Source: Myxococcus fulvus
Lineage (GTDB): Bacteria > Myxococcota > Myxococcia > Myxococcales > Myxococcaceae
DNA: 64,000 bases
Direction: 5' to 3'
NCBI RefSeq assembly: GCF_900111765.1
Contig: NZ_FOIB01000001.1
Span: 682,001 to 746,000, forward strand
Part shown: in pieces, positions 44,299 through 52,831 of the stretch
Layout of the letters: each line of letters begins with the position of its first letter
Position numbering within the stretch: position 1 is the first letter of the stretch
Notes under the pieces: model-generated
What the model was told of the DNA's origin: nothing
Databases searched by the model: none
Seen by the model: only the letters and a program-made list of their open reading frames with translations
Position numbers and translations under genes: made by a program

Positions 44299-46062
44299 TT
44301 ACGCGGCGACCGCGCCTTCACCCAGCAGTCGCGTGTACCGGCCGCGCAGCGCGAGCAGCTCCGCGTGGGTGCCGGCCTCGACGATGCGGCCCTCCTCCAC
44401 CACGGCGATGACGTCCGCGTCGCGCACGGTGGACAACCGGTGCGCAATCACCAGCACCGTGCGCCCGCGCATCAGCGTCTCCAGCCCCGCGCCCACCGCG
44501 GCCTCGCTCGCCGCGTCCAGCGCGCTCGTCGGCTCGTCGAGCAGCAACACCGATGGCTTGCACAGGAACGCGCGGGCCAGCGCCAATCGCTGCCGCTGTC
44601 CGCCCGACAACCTCGCGCCGCGCTCACCCACGGACTCGTCCAGTCCACCCGGCATCGCGCGCACGAAGTCCTCCGCGTGCGCCAGCTTCAACGCCTCCCA
44701 CAGCTCCGCGTCCGTCGCCTCCGGCCGTCCCAGCCGCAGGTTGTGGCGCACCGTCCCCGAGAACAGCACCGGCTCCTGCGGCACCCACGCGAGCTGCCCG
44801 CGCACGCTCGACGGCTTGAGCGACGACAGCGGCGTGTCGTCCCACAACACCTGTCCGCCCGACGTCGGCAGGAAGCCCAGCAGCACGGAGAACAGCGTCG
44901 TCTTCCCCGCGCCGGACGGCCCCACCAACGCCACGCGCTTGCCCGCGGGCACCACCAGGTCCACGCCGCGCAGCGCCTCGCGTCCGTCCTGGTACGTGGC
45001 CTTCACGTCCTTGAGCACCAGCGCCTTCGACAGCGGCCGCGCGTCGTCACCCGTGTCCGGAGGCGAAGGCTCGTCCGCGATGGCGAACAGCCGCTCCGCC
45101 GCGGCCAGGCCCGTGAGCACCTGCGACAGCGTGCCGCTCAGCGACTTCACCGGCTGGTACAAGAGCAGCGCCGCGGCCAGGAACGACAACAGCCGCCCGG
45201 CCAGCTCCGGGTCCGCCGACACGGCGCGCGCCCCCCACGCCACCGCCATGGCCACGCCCGCGATGCCGAGCAGCTCCACCGTGGGGCTCACCGCGCCGCG
45301 CAGGAACAGCGAGCGGCGCATCTCGCCCAGGTACTTGTCCGCCTCCACGTCGAAGGCCTCGAGCGCCCGCGCCTGCCCGCCGTAGGCCTGCACCACCGGC
45401 AGGTTCTGAAGCTGCTCGGCCATCAGCGACGTCTGCACGCCCAGGCTCTGCAGCGAGCGGGCGGCGACCTTCTTCAGCGAGCGGGCGAAGCGATTGATGG
45501 GCAGCACGGTCACCGGCACCACGATGAACGTGAAGAGGAAAAGCTTCGCGTCGATGAGGAAGCACGTCGTCAACAGGGCCAACGCCTGCAGCCCATCCTT
45601 CACGTACGATGACAGCGCCTGCGTGATGGAGAACTCCACCATCGGCACGTCCGACGTGAAGCGCGCGAGCAGCTCTCCCGAGTGACGCCGCTCGAAGAAC
45701 GCGGGCGGCTGTCCGAGCAGGCGCCCGTAGAGGAAGCCTCTCAAATCCGCCATCACCCGCTGGCCCAGCCGCTGCATCAGCCCGCCCTGGAGGAACTGGG
45801 CCGCGGCCTTCACCAGCGCGAGCGCGACGACCACCAGCGGCAGCCGTCGCAACAACGCATCACCCGGCAGCGACACGCCCGCCACCGTGACGGGCTGACT
45901 GGTGAGCACCGCGCGCAACAGCGGACCGACGACCCACGCGTACGCGGACGTGGCCATCGCGGCGACCAGGGACGCGCCCACTCCCGCCGCGAGCAACGGG
46001 CGGTAGGGACGCAGATAGCCGAGGAGTCGGCGGTAGACGTGTGCGGAAGGACGAGGAGCCAC
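44299..46062 (-). CDS. ABC exporter, fused membrane and ATPase domains (MsbA-like)
   Basis: A half-transporter of 587 residues if started at GTG 46062; an ATG at 46182 with GGAGG six bases upstream would add 40 Arg-rich residues and leave only 38 bases to the divergent gene, so I prefer 46062. The N-terminal six-helix domain (about 10-300) leads to an ATPase domain with GPSGAGKTT, Q-loop VPQEPVLFSG, signature RLSGGQRQRLALARA, Walker B LLLDEPTSALD and H-loop IAHRLST. All key residues are intact, so it exports lipids, peptides or a metabolite as a homodimer. The neighbours are two membrane proteins of unknown role. Confidence 0.88.
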   Translation of the reverse strand: MAPRPSAHVYRRLLGYLRPYRPLLAAGVGASLVAAMATSAYAWVVGPLLRAVLTSQPVTVAGVSLPGDALLRRLPLVVVALALVKAAAQFLQGGLMQRLGQRVMADLRGFLYGRLLGQPPAFFERRHSGELLARFTSDVPMVEFSITQALSSYVKDGLQALALLTTCFLIDAKLFLFTFIVVPVTVLPINRFARSLKKVAARSLQSLGVQTSLMAEQLQNLPVVQAYGGQARALEAFDVEADKYLGEMRRSLFLRGAVSPTVELLGIAGVAMAVAWGARAVSADPELAGRLLSFLAAALLLYQPVKSLSGTLSQVLTGLAAAERLFAIADEPSPPDTGDDARPLSKALVLKDVKATYQDGREALRGVDLVVPAGKRVALVGPSGAGKTTLFSVLLGFLPTSGGQVLWDDTPLSSLKPSSVRGQLAWVPQEPVLFSGTVRHNLRLGRPEATDAELWEALKLAHAEDFVRAMPGGLDESVGERGARLSGGQRQRLALARAFLCKPSVLLLDEPTSALDAASEAAVGAGLETLMRGRTVLVIAHRLSTVRDADVIAVVEEGRIVEAGTHAELLALRGRYTRLLGEGAVAA

Positions 46063-46220
46063 TGTTCGGCGGCGGACTCTGTCACCGAGTCGTCGGGAGG
46101 TCCACGTCCAGGGGCGACCGGAGCGTCGTGCCCCGTCGCCTGCCCTGCGACCAACCGTCACTGGCAGGCAGGCCCATTCCATTGCCCCCCTCCATCCCTG
46201 CGGACAGCTTCAGGGGAGCC

Positions 46221-46661
46221 ATGGACACCAATAACGAAAAAGAGGTCCTTTTCAATCCGGGCTGCGAGCCGGTGGTTGAAGACGAGGAGCGCCGCCGGCT
46301 CCTGTGGCTCATGGCCGAGTACTTCCGCACCATCGGATACACGGACATCAAGGCCCGTCTGCCCGGCTTCATGCCGCCTCCCATCCTGTCGGGCACCATC
46401 GAGGATGCGCGTCCCGACTTCACCTGCCGCCAGTCGGATTCGGCGCGCACACCCATCATCCTGGAGATCGTCACCCCGAGCATGGTGGAGGAGCCGACCG
46501 CGGAGAACCGCTGGAGCCTCTTGGCCAGCGCCGCCAAGCTCTACAACGCGGAGCTGCACTTCGTGGTGCCCAAATGGGCCTCCACCGGCGCCGTGGACCC
46601 GACGCTCAAGCGTCGCCTCGCCCGCATGGAGCTGACCGCCAACCGCGTGTGGACCGTCTAG
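46221..46661 (+). CDS. Conserved hypothetical small protein
   Basis: A 146-residue protein with a clear GGGGAG Shine-Dalgarno before ATG 46221. The body contains LLWLMAEYFRTIGYTDIKARLPGF, then RPDFTCRQSDSARTPIILEIVTPS and a final LHFVVPKW segment. The PD...LEIVT arrangement resembles the PD-(D/E)XK nuclease fold, but the catalytic Lys position is not obvious, so I would not call it an enzyme. It may bind nucleic acid or a protein partner. A strong terminator follows. Confidence 0.7.
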   Translation: MDTNNEKEVLFNPGCEPVVEDEERRRLLWLMAEYFRTIGYTDIKARLPGFMPPPILSGTIEDARPDFTCRQSDSARTPIILEIVTPSMVEEPTAENRWSLLASAAKLYNAELHFVVPKWASTGAVDPTLKRRLARMELTANRVWTV

Positions 46662-46700
46662 GCCCACCCGCCCCAACCCAAGGCTCGACGCCCTCTTTTC

Positions 46701-46741
46701 GCCGCCCGGCGGGCCCCACGGCCCCCGGGCGGCCCTCGTTT
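46701..46741 (+). terminator. Hairpin terminator after the small protein gene
   Basis: GCCGCCCG (46701-46708) pairs with CGGGCGGC (46726-46733); an inner GGGCC/GGCCC adds further pairs around CCAC. It is followed by CCTCGTTT, a modest T-rich end, about 40 bases past the stop. Confidence 0.65.
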
Positions 46742-46753
46742 CCGCCCCCTGGA

Positions 46754-46781
46754 TTGCTGGCGCGTTCGGCTGCGTTATAGT
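46754..46781 (+). promoter_or_regulatory. Sigma70-type promoter of dnaJ
   Basis: TTGCTG (46754-46759) and TATAGT (46776-46781) are separated by 16 bases. The -10 match is good. It lies about 55 bases before the dnaJ ATG and touches the inverted repeat at 46781. Confidence 0.6.
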
Positions 46782-46805
46782 GACTCAGAGTTTTTCGCTG
46801 AGTCA
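46781..46805 (+). promoter_or_regulatory. Inverted repeat operator at the dnaJ start site
   Basis: TGACTCAG (46781-46788) and CTGAGTCA (46798-46805) are perfect eight-base arms around a nine-base spacer. The spacing equals that of the CIRCE heat-shock operator, but the arm sequence is different from TTAGCACTC. Because it begins on the last base of the -10 box and covers the expected start, a repressor bound here would block transcription. Confidence 0.6.
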
Positions 46806-46837
46806 AAAAGTCCAGCAAATTCCAGGGGTTGAAGCGA

Positions 46838-47968
46838 ATGCCAGCGGCGGCGGGACAGAAACGCGACTACTACGAGGTCTTGGGTGTGGCCAAGACCGTC
46901 TCCGCGCAGGAGCTCAAGAGCGCGTTTCGCAAGGTGGCGCTCCAGTACCACCCGGATCGCAACCCGGGGAACAACGAGGCCGAGGAGAAGTTCAAGGAGG
47001 CCTCGGAAGCCTACGAGGTGCTCAGCGACCCTGACCGGCGGGCGAAGTACGACCGCTTCGGGCACTCGGGCAACCCCTTCGAGGGCTTCGGCGGCGCGGG
47101 CGGCGGGTTCCAGGGCGTCAACATCAACGACATCTTCGGCGAGATTTTCGGCGACATCTTCGGCGGTGGCCGGGGTGGCGGACGCCGCACCAGCTCGCGT
47201 GGCGCGGACCTGCGCTACAACCTGGAGATCACCTTCGAGGAGGCCGCGTTCGGCAGCCGGCCCAAGGTGACGATTCCCCGGCCGAAGAAGTGCGAGACGT
47301 GCAGCGGCTCGGGCAGCAAGAGCGGCGCGGGTCCGCGGCCTTGCGGCACCTGCGGCGGCAACGGCGAGCTGCGCTACACCCAGGGCTTCTTCGCGGTGTC
47401 GCGGCCGTGCGGTGACTGCGGCGGCACGGGCGCGGTGGTGCCGGACCCGTGCGCGCGCTGCAAGGGCTCGGGCAAGACGCCGTCCGAAGAGGTCATCGAG
47501 GTGGCCATCCCCGCGGGCGTGGACAACGGCACGCGCGTGCGGCTGACCGGCATGGGCGAGCCCGGCGACAGGGGCGGTCCTCCGGGCGACCTCTACGTCA
47601 CCGTCATCGTCAAGGAGCACCCGCTCTTCCAGCGCGAGGAGTACGAGGTCTTCTGCGAGGTGCCCATCTCCTTCACCCACGCGGCGCTGGGCGCGAAGAT
47701 CGACGTCCCCACGCTCGACGGGAAGGTGAAGATGACCATCCCGGCCGGCACCCAATCCGGAAAAGTCTTCAGGCTCAAGGCCAAGGGCATCCCCCACCTG
47801 CACAGCCAGCAGCGCGGAGACCAGCACGTGCGCGTGGTGGTGGAGACGCCCACGGAGCTGTCCTCCAAGCAGCGCGACCTGCTCGAGAAGCTCGCGGAGC
47901 TGTCGGGCGAGGAGTCCCATCCCCAGTCGAAGAGCTTCTTCGCCAAGGTGAAGGAGCTGTTCGGCTGA
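46838..47968 (+). CDS. dnaJ: Chaperone DnaJ
   Basis: A 376-residue type I Hsp40, normal length. Start ATG 46838 rather than the in-frame TTG nine bases earlier. The J domain has YHPDRNPGN with the HPD tripeptide. A Gly/Phe-rich region follows (FGGAGGGFQG), then four zinc motifs CETCSGSG, CGTCGGNG, CGDCGGTG and CARCKGSG, and the substrate-binding C-terminal domains. It delivers unfolded proteins to DnaK and stimulates its ATPase. dnaK and grpE are not adjacent. Control is suggested by the inverted repeat at the start site. Confidence 0.96.
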   Translation: MPAAAGQKRDYYEVLGVAKTVSAQELKSAFRKVALQYHPDRNPGNNEAEEKFKEASEAYEVLSDPDRRAKYDRFGHSGNPFEGFGGAGGGFQGVNINDIFGEIFGDIFGGGRGGGRRTSSRGADLRYNLEITFEEAAFGSRPKVTIPRPKKCETCSGSGSKSGAGPRPCGTCGGNGELRYTQGFFAVSRPCGDCGGTGAVVPDPCARCKGSGKTPSEEVIEVAIPAGVDNGTRVRLTGMGEPGDRGGPPGDLYVTVIVKEHPLFQREEYEVFCEVPISFTHAALGAKIDVPTLDGKVKMTIPAGTQSGKVFRLKAKGIPHLHSQQRGDQHVRVVVETPTELSSKQRDLLEKLAELSGEESHPQSKSFFAKVKELFG

Positions 47969-47976
47969 CACGGCGA

Positions 47977-47999
47977 GGCCGGACCTCCCGTGTCCGGCC
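47977..47999 (+). terminator. Hairpin after dnaJ
   Basis: GGCCGGAC (47977-47984) pairs perfectly with GTCCGGCC (47992-47999) around CTCCCGT, nine bases past the dnaJ stop. No T run follows. Confidence 0.5.
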
Positions 48000-48216
48000 G
48001 GCCGCTCCACGAGGGGGCCCGGGAATCCATGGAGCGCGGCCCCCGGGCCGCGTGGGCGTGGTCCCGGCGCCGCGCCAACGTGAGGAAGTCAACGCGCCAC
48101 GGGGCGCGGGCCCCCACGGGCATGAAGGGTGCAGCAGGGGAGGGGTTCCGCGAGGAATCTTCTCCCCGCTCCGTTGTCGACGGAGGCGCGTCGCCGCTGC
48201 TATGCACCCCACTGCC

Positions 48217-50385
48217 ATGGAAGTCCTGCCTACCTTGCGCCGCTCGCTCATCGTCGCGCTGGCCCTGCTGCTGACGGCCTGTCCTCGTACCTCCCGCACT
48301 CCGTCCGGTGGCACCACGGGCGAGGACGTGCCCACGGGGGACCCGTTCCCGAAGAAGCCCGCCATCGAGGTGCGCAAGGACGCGTCCGCGGACGCGGCGC
48401 TCGCCCAGGCGCGGCAGACGGCCCAGGCCACGCCGGACAAGAAGCAGGCCGCGGAGGCCTACCTGTCCGTGCGCAAGGCGTACCCGGCGACGACGGCGGG
48501 CCAGGACGCGCTCTACCAGGCGGGTGTCCTGTTCTTCGAGTCCAAGGACTACGTCAACGCGCGCAAGTCCTTCAACGAGCTGCTCTTCGAGAACCCGCTC
48601 TACACCCAGGCCGAGGACGCCAAGCGCAAGCTGGCGCTGTCCGCCATGGAGGTGGGCGCGTACCGGGACGCGTACCAGACGCTGTCGAGCCTCGCCGAGC
48701 GCGCCGAGGGCGCCGAGAAGGAGCAGCTGCTGCGTGACGCGGCGCGCGCCGCCGAGGGCGCGGGCCTGTACGGCCAGTCGCTGACGATGGCGGTGGAGGA
48801 GGCGGGGCAGGCGAAGACGCAGGCGGAGCGTGACGCCGCGGTGGCCCGGGTGGAGGCGCTGGTGGAGGGCCGCGCGGACTTCGTGGACATCGCGCGCGTG
48901 GCGGACGGGCTGTCGCCGTCCAACCCGGCCTGGCCCGTGCTCACCTTCAAGCTGGCGCGCGTCTACTACCACCTGCGCGAGTGGAACCGGCTGGAGGAGA
49001 CGCTCAACCGTTTCCTGGCGGAGGCGCCTGGCAGCCCGTTCGCGCCCCAGGCCCGGGAGCTGCTCGCGCGCGCCACGCGGCGCGTGGAGGCCAAGCCCCG
49101 CACGGTGGGCGTGCTGCTGCCCATGACGGGCCGCTACCAGCCCATCGGCGAGGCGGTGCTGCGCGGCATCCAGCTGGGCCTGGAGGGCAGCGACATCGAG
49201 CTGGTGGTGAAGGACACGCAGGGCGACGTGAACAAGACGGGCCAGGCGATGGAGCAGCTCGCCTTCGACGACGGCGCCATCGCGGTGCTGGGGCCGGTGC
49301 TCGCGGACGACTCCAAGCGCGCGGCGCTGGTGGCCGAGGAGCTCCAGGTGCCGCTGCTCACCATGACGCGGCAGGATGGCGTCACGGACCTGGGCGCGTA
49401 CGTGTTCCGCAACATGCTGACCAACGCCGCGCAGGCCAACGCCGTCGCGGACTACGCCATCAACGTGAAGGGCTACAAGAAGTTCGCCCTGCTGTACCCG
49501 AACATCCCGTACGGCGTGGAGCTGGCGAACGAGTTCTGGGACCAGGTGGTGGACCAGGGCGGCGTGGTGCGCGGCGCGGAGCGCTACTCGCATGACCAGA
49601 CGACGTTCACCCAGGAGGCCAAGAAGCTGGTGGGCCGCTACTACCTCGAGGACCGCGGCGACTACGTCGAGGGCGTGCGCGACTTGCAGGGTGAGAACCT
49701 GGACGCCTTCCGCCGCCGCAAGGCGCTGGAGAAGGTGAAGAGCGGCGTCGAGCCCATCATCGACTTCGAGGCCATCTTCATGCCGGACGACTGGCGGCGG
49801 GTGAGCCTGGTGGCCCCGGCGCTGGCGGTGGAGGACATCGTCACCAACGCGTGCGACCCGCGCGATTTGGAGCGCATCCGCAAGACGACGGGCAAGAAGG
49901 AGCTGAAGACGGTGACGCTCTTCGGCGCCAACCAGTGGAGCAGCCCCAAGGGGCGCTCGGGCCTGCCGGAGCTCATCGAGCGCGGCGGCAAGTTCGTCAC
50001 CTGCTCGGTGTACGTGGACGGCTTCTTCGTGGACTCGCAGCGGCCGGCCACGCGCAACTTCGTGCGCAAGTACCGCGAGTCGTACAAGCAGGAGACGGGC
50101 AAGGACCCGGGCCTCTTGGAGGCCATCGGCTACGACTCCGGCCGCATGCTCCGCCAGCTGGTGGAGAAGAAGGAGGGCGCTCCGCGCACGCGCGCGCAGA
50201 TGCGTGAGTCGCTCGCCAACCTGAAGGACTTCGACGGCGCCACCGGCCGCACCTCGTTCAACGACAAGCGCGAGGCCGTCAAGCAGCTCTTCCTCCTGTC
50301 CATCGACAACAAGGGCGTCACCGAAATCAACGTGGACAAGGAGCGCGAGAAGGCGGCCTCCGCGACGGGAGGCTCGGGTTCATGA
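48217..50385 (+). CDS. LpoA-like lipoprotein (TPR plus periplasmic-binding fold)
   Basis: The product is 722 residues from ATG 48217; an in-frame ATG 15 bases earlier is possible because neither has a good ribosome site. The leader ends in lipobox LLTAC. A TPR-like helical region (about 50-290) is followed by a type 1 periplasmic-binding domain starting VGVLLPMTGRYQPIGEAVLRG, with LAFDDGAIAVLGPVLADDS and YNIPYG-like strands. LpoA of gammaproteobacteria has exactly this order and activates penicillin-binding protein 1A from the outer membrane. Whether this protein does so is inference; similar proteins may also be amino-acid or ABC-type binding lipoproteins. The stop overlaps the next gene by ATGA. 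Confidence 0.82.
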   Translation: MEVLPTLRRSLIVALALLLTACPRTSRTPSGGTTGEDVPTGDPFPKKPAIEVRKDASADAALAQARQTAQATPDKKQAAEAYLSVRKAYPATTAGQDALYQAGVLFFESKDYVNARKSFNELLFENPLYTQAEDAKRKLALSAMEVGAYRDAYQTLSSLAERAEGAEKEQLLRDAARAAEGAGLYGQSLTMAVEEAGQAKTQAERDAAVARVEALVEGRADFVDIARVADGLSPSNPAWPVLTFKLARVYYHLREWNRLEETLNRFLAEAPGSPFAPQARELLARATRRVEAKPRTVGVLLPMTGRYQPIGEAVLRGIQLGLEGSDIELVVKDTQGDVNKTGQAMEQLAFDDGAIAVLGPVLADDSKRAALVAEELQVPLLTMTRQDGVTDLGAYVFRNMLTNAAQANAVADYAINVKGYKKFALLYPNIPYGVELANEFWDQVVDQGGVVRGAERYSHDQTTFTQEAKKLVGRYYLEDRGDYVEGVRDLQGENLDAFRRRKALEKVKSGVEPIIDFEAIFMPDDWRRVSLVAPALAVEDIVTNACDPRDLERIRKTTGKKELKTVTLFGANQWSSPKGRSGLPELIERGGKFVTCSVYVDGFFVDSQRPATRNFVRKYRESYKQETGKDPGLLEAIGYDSGRMLRQLVEKKEGAPRTRAQMRESLANLKDFDGATGRTSFNDKREAVKQLFLLSIDNKGVTEINVDKEREKAASATGGSGS

Positions 50386-52007
50386 GGGGTGGGGTGGGGC
50401 TGCTGGCGGCGGCGCTGCTGGCGGCGGGCGGTGGTGGGTGCGCGCACGGGGTCGCGACGCTGCCTCCGGACGTGGTGTCCCGGCTGGACGAGACGCCGGG
50501 CGCCTATGTCACGGGCGCGACGGCGGGGCTGGGCAAGGGCGCGGTCCTCAACCGGACGGACTTCATCTGGGGCCTGGACTTCTCGCCCCGGCAGCGGCGC
50601 GTGGCGTACACGCGGCTGGGCTCGCGCTCGTACTTCCTGACGCTGTGGGCGCTGGAGACGCCGCCCCGGAAGCTGGGCGACCCGGCCATCAATCCGTACG
50701 AGTTCGACGTGGAGGGCGTGGCCTTCTCGCCGGATGGCAGCCTGGTCGCCACCGCGGGGCGTGACGGCGCGGTGCGCCTGTTCGACGCGGCCACGGGCGA
50801 GCCCAGGGGCGTGCGCGCCACCGAGGAGCCGCTGTCCGTCGTGGCCTTCCACCCCGAGGGCAAGTGGCTGGTGGCGGGCGGCGTGAAGGGCCTGCTCACG
50901 GTGCTGGCGGTGCCGGACCTGGCCTATGTGTCCGAGGAGCGTGGGCACGAAGGGCCGGTGAGCGGCGTGGTCTTCTCTCCGGACGGGACGCTGTACTCGG
51001 GCGGCTGGGACAAGCACGTGCGCGCGTGGACGACCCAGGTCCAGTCGCTGTCGCCGCAGGAGGCGCGTGTGCGCTTCGAGCGGCGCGGTGGCTCGGCCAT
51101 CGTCGTGGGCGCGCTCAACGGCAAGACGCCGGTGGGCTTCACGCTGGATGCGCGCGTGCCCCAGGTGGTCATCACCCGCGAGGCGGCGACGCAGGCGGGC
51201 ATCGACCTGTCGCAGCTGAAGGACACGGTGGACGTGCCGGGCGCGCTGGGCACGACGCAGGCGCGGGTGGCGCGGGGACAGTCGCTGCGCTTCAAGTCGC
51301 TGGAGGTGCGCGACGTGGACGTGGCGGTGTGCGACGCGTGCGTGCCGCAGGGCTTCCAGGGCGTGCTGGGCGCGCCGTTCTCCGACAAGGTGGACGTGGC
51401 CTTCGACGAGCAGACGCTGGAGGCGCGCCTCGCGCTGAAGGGTGGGGCTCAGGCGGGCGCGGCGGTGGTGGACACGCTGGTGCTCGCGCGGCGTTCGGAC
51501 TTCACGTTCCCCGCGCATGTCAGCGACGTCACGGTGGACGCGCGGGGCGCCCGGCTGGGCGTGGGGTTGTCGGAGCAGAAGCCGGAGAGGGATCGCGCGG
51601 TGTACGAGCGCGAGCGCAAGGGCGTCGAGGAGCCTCGGGGCGACTTCAACGCGGGTGCGGTGGTGGACGCGGCGACGGGGAAGGTGCTGCACAAGTGGCC
51701 GGTGCACCGGGGCGTGGTGTCCACGGCGGCGATTTCGCCGGATGGGCGCTCGCTCGTGTCCGGGGGCTGGGACAAGCAGGTGCACCTCTTCACCGAGGGG
51801 CACGAGGCCGCGCGAGGCTCGTACGGCTTCGACTGGTCCGTGCGCCGCGTGCGCTTCAGCCCGGATGGGCGCAGGGTCGGCGTGGCCGCGTGGACGCCGC
51901 AGGTGGCCAGCAGCTCCGGTGAGAGCGACCCGTCCGCGGTGCTGCTCGACGTGGGCTACGTCGACGGCGCCACCGTGGTTCCTCCCGGGGCGCCCGTCGC
52001 CCCGTAG
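50382..52007 (+). CDS. WD40-repeat lipoprotein with inserted retropepsin-like domain
   Basis: A 541-residue protein whose ATG lies in the stop of the LpoA-like gene. A short leader ends near Cys20, a likely lipidation site though the preceding residues are all glycine. WD40-type blades with FSPDG or SPDG turns occur before residue 225 (VEGVAFSPDGSLVATAG, VSGVVFSPDGTLYSGGWDKHVRAW) and after residue 370 (TAAISPDGRSLVSGGWDK, RRVRFSPDGRRVG). Between them, about 232-350, is a domain like the retropepsin-type aspartic protease: VGFTLDARVPQVVIT, TQAGIDL, then FQGVLGAPFSDKVDVAFD. The catalytic D-T/S-G is replaced by D-A-R at 256-258. It is probably non-catalytic and binds a partner. Confidence 0.75.
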   Translation: MRGGVGLLAAALLAAGGGGCAHGVATLPPDVVSRLDETPGAYVTGATAGLGKGAVLNRTDFIWGLDFSPRQRRVAYTRLGSRSYFLTLWALETPPRKLGDPAINPYEFDVEGVAFSPDGSLVATAGRDGAVRLFDAATGEPRGVRATEEPLSVVAFHPEGKWLVAGGVKGLLTVLAVPDLAYVSEERGHEGPVSGVVFSPDGTLYSGGWDKHVRAWTTQVQSLSPQEARVRFERRGGSAIVVGALNGKTPVGFTLDARVPQVVITREAATQAGIDLSQLKDTVDVPGALGTTQARVARGQSLRFKSLEVRDVDVAVCDACVPQGFQGVLGAPFSDKVDVAFDEQTLEARLALKGGAQAGAAVVDTLVLARRSDFTFPAHVSDVTVDARGARLGVGLSEQKPERDRAVYERERKGVEEPRGDFNAGAVVDAATGKVLHKWPVHRGVVSTAAISPDGRSLVSGGWDKQVHLFTEGHEAARGSYGFDWSVRRVRFSPDGRRVGVAAWTPQVASSSGESDPSAVLLDVGYVDGATVVPPGAPVAP

Positions 52008-52080
52008 CGCGAAGGCGTGAGCGCCACCTCGAGGCTCATGCCGTTCGGACGCTCCCGGCGCCGCGTTGGCGCTACCCCGC

Positions 52081-52773
52081 TCAGTAGTTGAAGAAGATGT
52101 GCTCGCGGGGCACGCCGCGCTCACGCAGCGCCTCGATGACGCCCTTGGACATGCCGGGTTGTCCGCAGACGAAGGCGCGGGCGTCCGCGACGGCCTCTTC
52201 GCCCAGGTGCGTCTGCACGTAGCCGGTGAGCCCCTGCCAGCCGCTGGCGCCGGGCTGGCTGACGGTGCGCACCACCTGCACGCCGCCCTCCTCCCACGTG
52301 TGCAGCTCGCCCTGGTACGCGAAGGCCCCGGGCGTGCGCGCGCCGAAGTAGAGCTTCACGCGGCCGAAGAGCGCGCGGTCCCGGCGCACGGTGGCGATGA
52401 CGGGCCGGATGGCGGAGATGCCGGAGCCGGTGGCGAACAGCAGCACGTCATGCCCGCGCGCGCGCTCCACGGGGAAGCCCTTGCCCTCGGGCGCGGACAC
52501 CTGCACCCGCGCGCCGAGCGGCAGACGGATGAGCGCGTCGGGCAGCGGGCTGCCGTCCTTGAGCAGGAACTCCCAGCGAAGCCCCTGGGCCTCGGGCGGG
52601 GAGGCGATGGCGAAAATCCCCGGCTGCAGCCCGGGCAGGCTCATCCGGACGTACTGGCCGGGGTGCGCGTGGGTTCCCACCAGGGGTGTGCCCTGGATGT
52701 CGAGCACGAGGTCGGTGAGCCCATCGGCTGCGGGGGTACGGGCGGTGACGGTGGCCGGATGCCAGTCGGGCAT
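52081..52773 (-). CDS. Ferredoxin-NADP reductase-like flavoprotein
   Basis: A 230-residue enzyme from ATG 52773. The FAD-binding region has GQYVRMSL and FAIASPP, equivalent to the family's RxYS block with a changed Tyr context. The NAD(P)-binding region has LLFATGSGISAIRPVI (about 110-125), and the C-terminus ends in VPREHIFFNY with the terminal aromatic. CGQPGMSKG gives the second nucleotide-binding motif. This makes it an electron-transfer flavoprotein of the FNR superfamily, with no iron-sulphur domain. Its electron partner is not adjacent. It is divergent from the transglycosylase-like gene by 58 bases. Confidence 0.85.
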   Translation of the reverse strand: MPDWHPATVTARTPAADGLTDLVLDIQGTPLVGTHAHPGQYVRMSLPGLQPGIFAIASPPEAQGLRWEFLLKDGSPLPDALIRLPLGARVQVSAPEGKGFPVERARGHDVLLFATGSGISAIRPVIATVRRDRALFGRVKLYFGARTPGAFAYQGELHTWEEGGVQVVRTVSQPGASGWQGLTGYVQTHLGEEAVADARAFVCGQPGMSKGVIEALRERGVPREHIFFNY

Positions 52774-52831
52774 GGTGAGTGCGGTTCTAACCCGTGTGTC
52801 GGGCGCGTGCTGCCCCTGGTAGCCTGGGGCG

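Noticed and set aside
46062-46182. 40-residue N-terminal extension of the ABC exporter
   Set aside because: A Shine-Dalgarno does precede ATG 46182, but the extension is Arg-rich, unlike the family, and would leave almost no promoter room. It remains an alternative.
47969-48216. Small gene between dnaJ and the LpoA-like gene
   Set aside because: The frame is open only by GC bias and is continuous with antisense frames; no ribosome site or domain is visible.
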